Source: an uncultured bacterium (lineage in GTDB: Bacteria; Bacillota; Clostridia; Oscillospirales; Acutalibacteraceae). From it: a DNA stretch of 9,353 nucleotides. Within the stretch, counting starts at the first letter, position 1, and each line of letters opens with the position of its first letter. Made by a program: the position numbers and the translations under genes. The stretch covers positions 1-9,353 of the forward strand of contig CAMFFI010000033.1 of the NCBI GenBank assembly GCA_945949625.1, in the 5' to 3' direction. The notes beneath the pieces are model-generated. The model saw only the letters and a program-made list of their open reading frames with translations, did no database searches and was not told the origin of the DNA. Shown here piece by piece: positions 1 through 6,071 of this stretch.

Positions 1-319
1 CGGACACAACATCAGCTGCGCCTGAATCGGCTATTGCCTTTTCAACCGACTGCTCAAACTTGTAGTCGTTGAGCTTCTTTTCACCGTCAGCCTGTGCCTG
101 CTCAAGCTTTGACTTCCACTCGGGGTCATAGTCTGCAAGGCTTGCGTTTGCCGTTTCAAGCTGTCTTGAAACATCATCATACTTGTTTTTGTCAACGTAC
201 TGTCCGCCGGCAAGGTTGCCGAGCTTGACATCTGCCGACTGGTTGACTTTTTCTGCGAACTGGTCAAATGTAAGTGCTTCGCCGCCAAATAAGGCTTTGA
301 GCATTTCCATTAATTCCAT
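1..319 (-). CDS. Phage scaffolding protein (GP20/minor structural family), N-terminal part, runs off left edge
   Basis: The frame starts at ATG 319-317 and stays open for 106 codons to the window edge, so the C-terminus is missing. An AGGAGG ribosome binding site at 332-337 lies 12 bases or fewer upstream. The protein begins MELMEMLKALFGGEALTF and continues with a charged, Gln/Lys/Glu-rich helical region (about residues 45-95) containing NLAGGQYVDKNKYDDV, typical of Firmicutes phage scaffolds of the 'phage minor structural protein GP20' family. Such proteins form a temporary internal core on which the major capsid protein assembles and are lost before DNA packaging. Its place after terminase, portal and minor capsid genes is the usual one, and the major capsid gene would be expected just beyond the left edge. 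A Ser/Thr-rich minus-strand reading in another frame (31-288) is a shadow of this gene. Confidence 0.87.
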   Translation of the reverse strand, partial: MELMEMLKALFGGEALTFDQFAEKVNQSADVKLGNLAGGQYVDKNKYDDVSRQLETANASLADYDPEWKSKLEQAQADGEKKLNDYKFEQSVEKAIADSGAADVVS

Positions 320-339
320 TGTTTTTACCTCCTGTGTAA

Positions 340-475
340 TAATTTTTGAAATTGTGTGGTGACATTTAAAGGTCTGTCTGACCGTGCGCTTAAAGCTCTG
401 CCGAGCGGCGTCGGTGTTTTAAGCTCTCCGACAAGAGCAATATTTAAAGCCCCCGAAAATCGAGAGCTTGTAAAC
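340..475 (-). other. GC-rich structured leader upstream of scaffold gene
   Basis: The region 320-617 has no convincing gene. Its 340-475 part is clearly richer in GC than the AT-rich sequence on its upstream side and is full of self-complementary pieces. On the minus strand, AAGCTCTC (469-462) is an exact complement of GAGAGCTT (428-421), and its first seven bases also match AGAGCTT (399-393), so two pairings compete. GTCGG (432-428) can pair with CCGAC (414-410), GCCGCTCGGC (409-400) is a near-palindrome, and GGTC/GACC pair around 373-385. Variants of CTTTAAA recur every 24-28 bases (365-370, 389-395, 417-424, 443-450). This may be a 5' leader controlling scaffold/capsid synthesis, or a processing site. 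A minus-strand frame across about 325-545 is open but has no ATG or ribosome binding site and is not called as a gene. Confidence 0.4.
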
Positions 476-536
476 TGAAAATATGAAATTGTATGCAAAA
501 GTAAAAGGAGAATGTGTAATACCCCTTTAAAACCCT

Positions 537-567
537 TTTAATTTCGTTTAATTTGCGTTTAATTGAA
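537..567. repeat. Three phased AT-rich repeats (TTTAATTT-type)
   Basis: Three near-identical units, TTTAATTTCG (537-546), TTTAATTTGCG (547-557) and TTTAATTGAA (558-567), start 10 and 11 bases apart, close to one turn of the helix. Phased A/T tracts of this kind can bend DNA or act as an upstream promoter element or protein-binding site. No good -35/-10 pair follows them, so no role is assigned. Confidence 0.4.
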
Positions 568-617
568 TTTGTGGTGTAACTTTACCTTTTGAATAGAAAA
601 TGCGATATAAGTCAAAT

Positions 618-872
618 TCAACCCATTCTTTTTTGTTCAAGAAGAGTATCGTATATAAAATACATTTCACGACCCTTTTCATTTACAATATCATCATTGT
701 CCATTCCTGAATCAACAGTTTCCATAGTTATCTCATCCTGAAAGTCGCTAACATTGTCTACATCAAAATAGACTTTATCGTCCGTTTCTTTTATATTAGT
801 TACCATTTTGTATGCATAAGGAATTTGTTTTTTAAGAAAATCAAAATCTTTTTTCTGTAAAAAGAAAGTCAT
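618..872 (-). CDS. Small acidic protein, putative immunity protein to the capsid-fused toxin
   Basis: This 84-residue protein starts at ATG 872, 8 bases after the stop of the toxin-bearing capsid gene, and its GTAGGTG ribosome binding site overlaps that stop, so the two genes are cotranscribed and probably translationally coupled. It is strongly acidic, with about 19 Asp/Glu against 11 Lys/Arg, and has no signal peptide or membrane segment. Acidic clusters lie around residues 29-61. Size, charge, cytoplasmic character and placement directly after a C-terminal toxin domain are those expected of an immunity protein that binds and blocks a basic nuclease, protecting a lysogen or a producing cell. 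GC is about 33% at 661-720, matching the toxin half of its neighbour and unlike the rest of the head operon. The immunity role is inferred from context and general resemblance; the family could not be named with certainty. Confidence 0.65.
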   Translation of the reverse strand: MTFFLQKKDFDFLKKQIPYAYKMVTNIKETDDKVYFDVDNVSDFQDEITMETVDSGMDNDDIVNEKGREMYFIYDTLLEQKRMG

Positions 873-880
873 ATAAACAC

Positions 881-2527
881 CTACTTCAAATTGACTTGTA
901 TTAAATTACCATCGTGAGGATTAACTGTTACACCGCACTTATCAGTATAGTGTAAAATACTGTTGCCATTATGTGTGGATTTTGTTTTTCCGTTAATCAA
1001 AGCATCTTTAATATCATCTAACGGCACTCCGTTTCTTGTTCTATTCTCGTGTCTTGGATCGTTTTTTGTACCGAATACACGTTCAAGAAAATGTTTGCTT
1101 TGAGATTTTATTTCAATATTTGCAGAGGTAGTTAGTCCAACGAGTTCATTTTGAACTTTATTATAATATTCTTCGTATTTATCAAAACCAGTCAGCGGAG
1201 ATAACATACCTGTATCAACAGAACTAACGTATTTTTTCAAAAGCTCATATCTTACAGTATCATTATACTTCACATTATAATATTCTGCAAGTGTTTTGAT
1301 ATTATTTATGTTATGTTCACTGCTCCAAGTTTTATAATGCTTATTCGAAGAGCTGACAGCTTTTTGCGCTGTGCTCCTGCCAAAACCGTATTTTTGAACA
1401 CGAGCATTATCAACCAACAATCCGGTTTTCTCGCAAAATGCATTCATTTGAGCTTCTTGCCGTTTGAGCTTTATCGAGAAGTCATCAAAGTTATTTTTGA
1501 TTGCTTTTTTCATAGACTCGCTTGATGTATTGTTGAAAAATTCATCTTGAGCAGCAAGAATACGTTTTGTTTCACGAATTTTCCGTTCCAACGCTCTCTG
1601 ATACTGTTCGGCTTCGTAGAGCGTGTGCATTGAGCCGTCCGGGAATTTAATATTTTCTGCATCAAGCTCCTCAAGGTCTTTTTCGGAATACATCCGGGTT
1701 GAACCCTCGAAGTATGGAAACCAGTCGTGCCGACAGTTCCAACCCTTGAAGCCGTCACCCGTACCGTATCCGATGTCAGACAGGGAAAGATAACCTTTGC
1801 GACCGCTCAGGCTGACTATTTGTCCCTGCCAGCTTGCGTGCGACGGTCTTGCGCCTGCGTGTGCGGTAATCTCCATAAGGTCACAATCAAGCTCACGGGC
1901 ATTCGCAAGGCAAATTTCACCCGTTGTCTGACCTATGCCTGTCATAACATTTCTGCGGACTGCAACGTCAAGCCTGTCACGGTGTCCGGACGGATACAGC
2001 ACAAATGCACCCTCGGAAGCAACCTGTTTTATTGCGTCAACAATCGCCTGTTGCGGTGAGAACGATCCGCTTTCAGCTTTCATCTCGGCAAGAGCACAGG
2101 CATTTATAAAGCCTGTCTGCGAGGTAACAGCCGTTGTCCGTGTTAGATTACTTAAATCGCCCGAAGTCTTTTTATATCCTGCCTCAAGCGTTTGCATTTG
2201 CGTAGCCGAAACCTTAATTGATTTCGGATTCAGTCCGTTTGCACGGTAGATTTCATTATCGTACTCCGTAGCAGTTACAGCCGCATCCTCAAACAGCTTC
2301 TGCAGCTGTTCTTCCGTTTTGTCGGTGTATTTTGACAGCGAAGAGAGTATATCAGAGTTCAGAGTGCCGAGCTCCTGCATTGCGTTTAGCTGTAATTTGC
2401 CTGTTTCGGTAATAATACCTGTCTTGCTGATTCGCCTTGCAATATCCCGGACGATTTCTTCTTCAAGCTGTGAATAAAGTTTAAGAATATCATCGGCACA
2501 GTGGGCAAGCTGGTCGGGTGTCAGCAT
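881..2527 (-). CDS. Phage minor capsid protein (A118 gp4/min_cap2 type) with C-terminal BECR-like nuclease toxin domain
   Basis: This 548-residue protein starts at ATG 2527, which overlaps the portal stop (TAATG); its GGAGGTG site lies within the portal's Gly codons. Residues 1 to about 390 are the minor capsid protein placed at the portal vertex: a helical N-terminus, the core motif HAGARPSHASWQGQ (223-236), the NCRH motif with W-F-P-Y (264-272), a coiled coil (about 305-360) and the usual family ending FCEKTGL...GFGRSTAQKAV (364-391). Residues about 393-548 are an extra module: a linker (LSPLTGFDKYEEYYN) and a nuclease-like domain from about 471, with SKHFLERV (477-484), RTRNGVPLDDIKDAL (496-510) and terminal strands VTVNP/GNLIQVNL. 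H479, R483, R496/R498 and the final strands follow the H-x-x-x-R...R-G...dI..aL pattern of BECR-fold (barnase/EndoU/colicin/RelE) RNases found on phage capsid proteins. Toxin activity is inferred. Confidence 0.85.
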   Translation of the reverse strand: MLTPDQLAHCADDILKLYSQLEEEIVRDIARRISKTGIITETGKLQLNAMQELGTLNSDILSSLSKYTDKTEEQLQKLFEDAAVTATEYDNEIYRANGLNPKSIKVSATQMQTLEAGYKKTSGDLSNLTRTTAVTSQTGFINACALAEMKAESGSFSPQQAIVDAIKQVASEGAFVLYPSGHRDRLDVAVRRNVMTGIGQTTGEICLANARELDCDLMEITAHAGARPSHASWQGQIVSLSGRKGYLSLSDIGYGTGDGFKGWNCRHDWFPYFEGSTRMYSEKDLEELDAENIKFPDGSMHTLYEAEQYQRALERKIRETKRILAAQDEFFNNTSSESMKKAIKNNFDDFSIKLKRQEAQMNAFCEKTGLLVDNARVQKYGFGRSTAQKAVSSSNKHYKTWSSEHNINNIKTLAEYYNVKYNDTVRYELLKKYVSSVDTGMLSPLTGFDKYEEYYNKVQNELVGLTTSANIEIKSQSKHFLERVFGTKNDPRHENRTRNGVPLDDIKDALINGKTKSTHNGNSILHYTDKCGVTVNPHDGNLIQVNLK

Positions 2528-3957
2528 TAAGTGCCACCTCCGCCGAATAAGCCGCCGCTTTCAGGTAACATTTTCTGTGCTTGGTCGTCATCCACACCGT
2601 AACGCCACTTGAGATAGTCGGTTTTCTTACGAATTCCGCTGTTGACTTCATTCAGCTGTATTGCCTGTTCCTTGTCATTATCTTCAAGAACTCCGTCACC
2701 CCAGTTGAAGCTGACTTCGTATTCACCTGCCGGGGCAAGGTGACAGACGGTGGTCATAACGTCACAAGCGTATATGTAGTCCTTGAGAACAGACTCCAAA
2801 GAGGTCTGCATATCGTTTACCGCCGTGTAACTGCGCTGTTTCGAGGCTTTGATTTCCTCCGCCGTTTTATCAACATTCTGCGGATTGGATAAAGTGCCGT
2901 AGGCAAGAGAACAGTTAAATTCAATTTGCCTTTTGATTTCGTTCAGACCTCTTGCGTACGCTTCATCACGTAAAGTAGGATTATAGACGTTGTAGAAGGC
3001 TTTGCCTTCATCATCGGCGGAAACGGCAAATTTTCTGAACAGACGCTCGCTTGTTTCGGGCATTTCAAAACCGTTTGTTTCTTTACAGTCAACTGTCGGT
3101 CTTTTTCTCAAAACTTCTTCGCCTGCGTGAACTGCAAGCTCACCGCCTTTGTATTCCCACAAATACCTGTCCCATTGCATATCGGCTTCCTTGAGCTGTT
3201 TTACGGCTCGGCTGTAAACCGATACGCCGAGCGGACTGTCCTTATCAATCTGATTTGCAAACGGAACTCGCCAGAAAGCAAACAGAGGACGGTCAACGCC
3301 CTCTATTATGATAATCGGTTCAAATCCGCTCCATATATCAAACTTTTTCGGGTCTGTTTCCTGACCAAGTGAATCATACGAGCGTGACACAAAAAAGTGA
3401 CTTTCTATTGTGTGACTGCGTGTTTCGTAGTCATAAACCTGTTTTTCAAGACGGGTGTAATACCATTCGCCCTTGCATTGCTGGTCAATGAAAATAGCAC
3501 CTGTAATATGTTCGCTGTCATAATGTATCGGGATAAAGTTGTCCTGCGTAATGCAGTCAGGCAGGATAACGCCGTTCTTGACATACGGCTTGAACACAAT
3601 GCCACCGCAGGCACAGCCTGATTCAAGCTTTATTCTTAAAACATTTTTCAAGCGTTCGTACTGCTTTTGTAAAAATTCTGCACGTTCAGAGCCTGTTATT
3701 TCCGACTCGAACTCAATCATAATGAGCCTTGCAAATTCCGAGGCTACGGAAGCACCGAGGTTTAACGTCTTGCCGTGACAATCCTTTTCCCAGAACGGTT
3801 CATCGTGATAAATTCCGAGCCAGTCTTCCATAGCGTCGTCCATATTTTCATAGAGGTAACTGTCGTTGATCTCTTGCGGAAACAGCTTCTTTGCGAGGTT
3901 TCGCAGCCAGTCTGAAATTATAAATGTTCTTTTAAATTTTCTCAATCGGTGTTCCAC
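2527..3957 (-). CDS. Phage portal protein (SPP1 gp6/A118 type)
   Basis: The 476-residue product matches Firmicutes siphophage portal proteins in size and layout. The portal forms the dodecameric ring through which terminase pumps DNA and to which the neck attaches. Visible family features are the N-terminal helix (SDWLRNLAKKLFP), the conserved stretch SPLGVSVYSRAVKQLKEADMQWDR cut around residues 242-265, the EYKGGELAV strand, the RQIEFNCSLAYGTLS...DKTAEEIKASKQRSY clip/stem region (about 345-375) and a Gly-rich tail. The start is uncertain: GTG 3957 overlaps its own AAGGAG sequence, whereas TTG 3945 overlaps the terminase stop as TTGA and has that AAGGAG about 11 bases upstream, so the true protein may begin four residues later. 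The gene overlaps the terminase gene upstream and the minor capsid gene downstream, as in an intact head operon. Confidence 0.9.
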   Translation of the reverse strand: MEHRLRKFKRTFIISDWLRNLAKKLFPQEINDSYLYENMDDAMEDWLGIYHDEPFWEKDCHGKTLNLGASVASEFARLIMIEFESEITGSERAEFLQKQYERLKNVLRIKLESGCACGGIVFKPYVKNGVILPDCITQDNFIPIHYDSEHITGAIFIDQQCKGEWYYTRLEKQVYDYETRSHTIESHFFVSRSYDSLGQETDPKKFDIWSGFEPIIIIEGVDRPLFAFWRVPFANQIDKDSPLGVSVYSRAVKQLKEADMQWDRYLWEYKGGELAVHAGEEVLRKRPTVDCKETNGFEMPETSERLFRKFAVSADDEGKAFYNVYNPTLRDEAYARGLNEIKRQIEFNCSLAYGTLSNPQNVDKTAEEIKASKQRSYTAVNDMQTSLESVLKDYIYACDVMTTVCHLAPAGEYEVSFNWGDGVLEDNDKEQAIQLNEVNSGIRKKTDYLKWRYGVDDDQAQKMLPESGGLFGGGGT

Positions 3958-5192
3958 TCCTTATACTTAAATTTTCTCTTAAGAATCGTTGAACAGAAAT
4001 ATCGTGTATCGTCCATTGCATGGTCATTTTCCTTAATAACCTTGTCTTCTTCTGATTTATCGTCCCAACGGTACATTCCGTATTCTTCCTGCGAGGCTTT
4101 GCAGTCAGCTCCGATTTTTACAAGTCCGTTTTTAAGCATCTGACCTGTGATTCTGATACCGTTTATAACGTTGTTCTTTGCATTCTTTGTGTAAAACTTT
4201 CCGTGTCTGCGGATAGTTTCCTTAAAGGATGCAGCGGAAGGGTCTATAACAATATCTTCTATGTAATGGTCGCCTGCGAGCTTTTTAAGCTCCGTGTAAT
4301 ACTCTTCATCGGTGAGCTGTCTGCCTTCCTTGCGGCTGTTGTAGTAGTATTCCTTGACTCGGATTGCTTCTTTATCAGTCACGCACCATAAACCCATACT
4401 GCAAGGGTTTATAGTACCGTAGTCTACGGATATATACCACTCACCCTTTAGGTCGCTTTCTTTGCCGTGCCACAGATTTTCTTTGATGTGGTCATTAAAA
4501 TCCTGATAAACAAGACCTTCGGCAATAACCCATTCGCCGAGAATAAAACGGCGGAAGAACGTACCGACATACAGACTGTAATACCTCTGCTTGACCTTTT
4601 CTGACAAGCTGAGGTTATCGTCCATAAGGAACTTAAGCCGCAGAGCGTGCTTTTCTTCAGCTTTTAATACCCATTCCCGGTAAAACCAGTGATTAGGATT
4701 ATCGGGGTTGCAGTTGAACCAGAACCTTGCGCCCTCAACAGAGCAACGGGCAAGACCCTGCTCAACGAATGAACGAGGCATCAGAGCAACCTCATCAAAA
4801 AGAATTCCGGCAAGCGTAACACCCTGAATCAAGTCCTGCGAGCTTTCGTCCTTACCGCCGAAAATATAGAATGTGTTTGTTTTGCCTTTTTTACTGACAG
4901 TCAGAAGATTCTCACTGCGTTTGTCCTTGATATTATAGCGACCGCTCATCATATTGATAAGCGGTTTAATAACATTTCTGCGGCACGAGCCTACTGTCTT
5001 GCCGCATATGGCAAAATTGCAGTCCGAAAAATTTTCCATAGCCCATATCAGGAAAGATATAGACATACTGACGGTTTTGCCGGAACGGACAGAGCCGTCG
5101 GCAATAATAGCGTCGTATTTATCCTTAATACCGTCAACCTTCCACCAGCTCAGGACTTTAAGCTGTTTTTTGGAAAAAGGCTTAAACTTCAT
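3942..5192 (-). CDS. Terminase large subunit (PBSX/Terminase_3 type)
   Basis: I place the start at ATG 5192 (416 residues, MKFKPFSKKQ...), with AAGGAGG about 8 bases upstream and an 11-base overlap with the preceding gene; upstream extension would read through that gene's body in the wrong frame. The ATPase half shows Walker A GSVRSGKT (33-40), Walker B ILFDEV (130-135; D133, E134) and the coupling motif NCNP (160-163). The RNase-H-like nuclease half shows SVDYGT (D257), VIDPSA (D317) and NDHAMDDTRY (D390, D394). It is therefore a complete motor that cuts and packages phage DNA into the prohead. It resembles PBSX-type terminases of Firmicutes phages rather than Mu gp28, which is notable because the genes upstream are Mu-type. 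It is coupled to the portal gene by overlap. Confidence 0.95.
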   Translation of the reverse strand: MKFKPFSKKQLKVLSWWKVDGIKDKYDAIIADGSVRSGKTVSMSISFLIWAMENFSDCNFAICGKTVGSCRRNVIKPLINMMSGRYNIKDKRSENLLTVSKKGKTNTFYIFGGKDESSQDLIQGVTLAGILFDEVALMPRSFVEQGLARCSVEGARFWFNCNPDNPNHWFYREWVLKAEEKHALRLKFLMDDNLSLSEKVKQRYYSLYVGTFFRRFILGEWVIAEGLVYQDFNDHIKENLWHGKESDLKGEWYISVDYGTINPCSMGLWCVTDKEAIRVKEYYYNSRKEGRQLTDEEYYTELKKLAGDHYIEDIVIDPSAASFKETIRRHGKFYTKNAKNNVINGIRITGQMLKNGLVKIGADCKASQEEYGMYRWDDKSEEDKVIKENDHAMDDTRYFCSTILKRKFKYKEWNTD

Positions 5193-5517
5193 CAGCAAAA
5201 GCCTCCTTGCCTGCGCCTGCAAGAGCTTCAATAAGTTCGTCATCAGCTTCAACAACTGTTTCGGGCTTGAAGTATTCTGCATACAGCCTTATAGCCTGTG
5301 TATCTCCGTCTCGACATTTTGAAAGGAGAGCTTCACGAACTTCTGTCAGCTCATTACTTTCATATTTTTCGATTAAAGCGGAAAGCTTTTTCCTAAAATC
5401 TTTTGACTTTAAAGAGCCAAAGGCAAGCTCAAGGCTTTTTAAATCTTCAACAATATTAAATTCCTGCTTCGTATTTGTTTCTTTAAGCAGTTTTTCCAGC
5501 TGTGACAGTTTATTCAT
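5182..5517 (-). CDS. Putative terminase small subunit
   Basis: I chose ATG 5517 (111 residues, MNKLSQLEKLL...), which has a GAGAGGTGA site 5 bases upstream; a GTG nine bases earlier would sit on that site. The N-terminal half is helical and charged. The stretch REALLSKCRDGDTQAIRLYAEY (about 74-95) resembles the helix found in many small terminases of Firmicutes phages, which bind the packaging start site and recruit the large subunit. The position directly before the large terminase, with an 11-base overlap, fits. The protein is short and lacks an unmistakable helix-turn-helix, and a second small-terminase candidate (the DUF3486 protein at 6584-7141) is present, so the assignment is moderate. 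The gene begins only about 14 bases after a strong terminator. Confidence 0.6.
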   Translation of the reverse strand: MNKLSQLEKLLKETNTKQEFNIVEDLKSLELAFGSLKSKDFRKKLSALIEKYESNELTEVREALLSKCRDGDTQAIRLYAEYFKPETVVEADDELIEALAGAGKEAFADEV

Positions 5518-5531
5518 AAATCTCACCTCTC

Positions 5532-5558
5532 AAAAATAAGCACCCCGAAGGGTGCTTA
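5532..5558 (-). terminator. Intrinsic terminator with UUCG loop between lipoprotein and head operon
   Basis: On the minus strand TAAGCACCC, loop TTCG and GGGTGCTTA form a perfect 9-bp stem, followed by TTTTT (5536-5532). The stop codon TAA of the lipoprotein gene is the first part of the stem. The next ribosome binding site starts within a few bases of the T run, leaving no room for a promoter, so downstream genes need read-through. Confidence 0.88.
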
Positions 5559-5873
5559 AGGAATTTTATCTCGTTCGTGTATGAATGTATTCTTGTCAAC
5601 CTTTTGCCAAACTGTTGAGGTTGAACCGTCTTCATATGTTATTTTGTATTGAACTTCATATTTTTCGTCTTCAAAAGACGTATTTATATATGGCATCAAT
5701 CGAAAATCTCCGGACGCCAAATTATATACATATCTGTATTCTGTTTCTGTTTTCGTATATCTGGCAGTATATCTTGTACTTACCGCCTCACGACTGACTT
5801 CCTGCGAACCGCAGCCTGTAAAAATCGAAAAAAATGAAATTAATAATAAAAACGCTATTACTTTTTTTACCAT
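5556..5873 (-). CDS. Small predicted lipoprotein, probable phage moron
   Basis: This 105-residue protein starts at ATG 5873 with a GAGG site about 6 bases upstream. It has a lipoprotein signal peptide: K3-K4, a hydrophobic run AFLLLISFFSIF (7-18) and the lipobox FTGC with C21 as the lipidated residue. The mature 85 residues are Tyr/Thr-rich and predicted mostly beta (for example ARYTKTETEYRYVYN), with no recognised domain. It would be anchored on the outer face of the cytoplasmic membrane of a Gram-positive host. The gene is out of place in a head-gene cluster and is bracketed by two terminator hairpins (5893-5978 and 5532-5558), the classic layout of a moron. Known phage lipoproteins of this size include superinfection-exclusion proteins, but nothing in the sequence proves that role here. 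Confidence 0.75.
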   Translation of the reverse strand: MVKKVIAFLLLISFFSIFTGCGSQEVSREAVSTRYTARYTKTETEYRYVYNLASGDFRLMPYINTSFEDEKYEVQYKITYEDGSTSTVWQKVDKNTFIHERDKIP

Positions 5874-5892
5874 TTTAACCTCACAAATATAT

Positions 5893-5978
5893 AAAACAGG
5901 GGAGTTTGTTTATTATTATTTTGGAGGGGGTTCAAAAATTTTTAGAAAGAACATTTCATGGTTAAACTCCCCTGTTTT
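5893..5978 (-). terminator. Long-loop hairpin, probable conditional terminator/attenuator
   Basis: AAAACAGGGGAGTTT (5978-5964) and AAACTCCCCTGTTTT (5907-5893) form a perfect 15-bp stem with a 56-base loop, directly before the lipoprotein ribosome binding site. The stem ends in TTTT and is followed by AT-rich sequence, giving a weak U-rich tail. The loop is far longer than in ordinary terminators and contains a tiny ORF whose ribosome binding site is the 5' arm itself, which suggests regulated rather than constitutive termination. A mobile-element origin for the inverted repeat cannot be fully excluded. Confidence 0.6.
5942..5959 (-). other. Five-codon candidate leader ORF in hairpin loop
   Basis: ATG AAA TGT TCT TTC TAA encodes M-K-C-S-F. 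GGGGAG (5972-5967) lies 7 bases upstream, a good ribosome binding site, and is part of the 5' arm of the 15-bp stem. A ribosome starting here would cover that arm and prevent the hairpin from forming. A chance occurrence of so short an ORF is quite possible. Confidence 0.3.
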
Positions 5979-5999
5979 TAACTTGGTATGCGTAGCCAT

Positions 6000-6018
6000 C
6001 AGTTAATCAAATTAACTG
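6000..6018 (-). promoter_or_regulatory. Short RNA hairpin upstream of the terminators; candidate antitermination site
   Basis: CAGTTAAT, loop TTG and ATTAACTG form a perfect 8-bp stem. It has no T run, so it is not a terminator. It lies between the NusG-paralogue gene and the two terminator hairpins, where specialised NusG proteins of the LoaP type are known to use a leader hairpin as an RNA target. That link is inference from position only. Confidence 0.35.
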
Positions 6019-6027
6019 TGTCTTGAT

Positions 6028-6036
6028 TGTATAACA
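6028..6036 (-). promoter_or_regulatory. Candidate extended -10 promoter element
   Basis: TG-T-TATACA (6036-6028, minus strand) fits an extended -10 element. No good -35 hexamer is seen at 16-18 bases, which extended -10 promoters can tolerate. Predicted transcription would start near 6021, just ahead of the 6000-6018 hairpin, and would feed the lipoprotein and, with read-through, the head operon. Confidence 0.3.
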
Positions 6037-6071
6037 GCCTTCGTTCAAGCGGAGACGAATCAATCCTCTGT

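Noticed and set aside
325..545. Minus-strand open frame of about 70 codons before the scaffold gene
   Set aside because: It has no ATG and no ribosome binding site; its openness is explained by GC-rich structured sequence.
1313..2249. Plus-strand open frames of 70-110 codons opposite the capsid gene
   Set aside because: They lie fully opposite a gene with clear family motifs and have no recognisable domains or consistent ribosome binding sites.
5193..5282. Upstream extension of the large terminase to 5282
   Set aside because: It overlaps the small-terminase-like gene and has no family resemblance; ATG 5192 has AAGGAGG.
3397..5539. Plus-strand frames opposite portal and terminase genes
   Set aside because: They are shadows of genes with strong motifs; none shows a plausible product.
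5893..5978. Miniature inverted-repeat transposable element
   Set aside because: The 15-bp inverted repeats have no clear target duplication beyond TA and no match to known ends; the position just before a ribosome binding site fits a terminator better.
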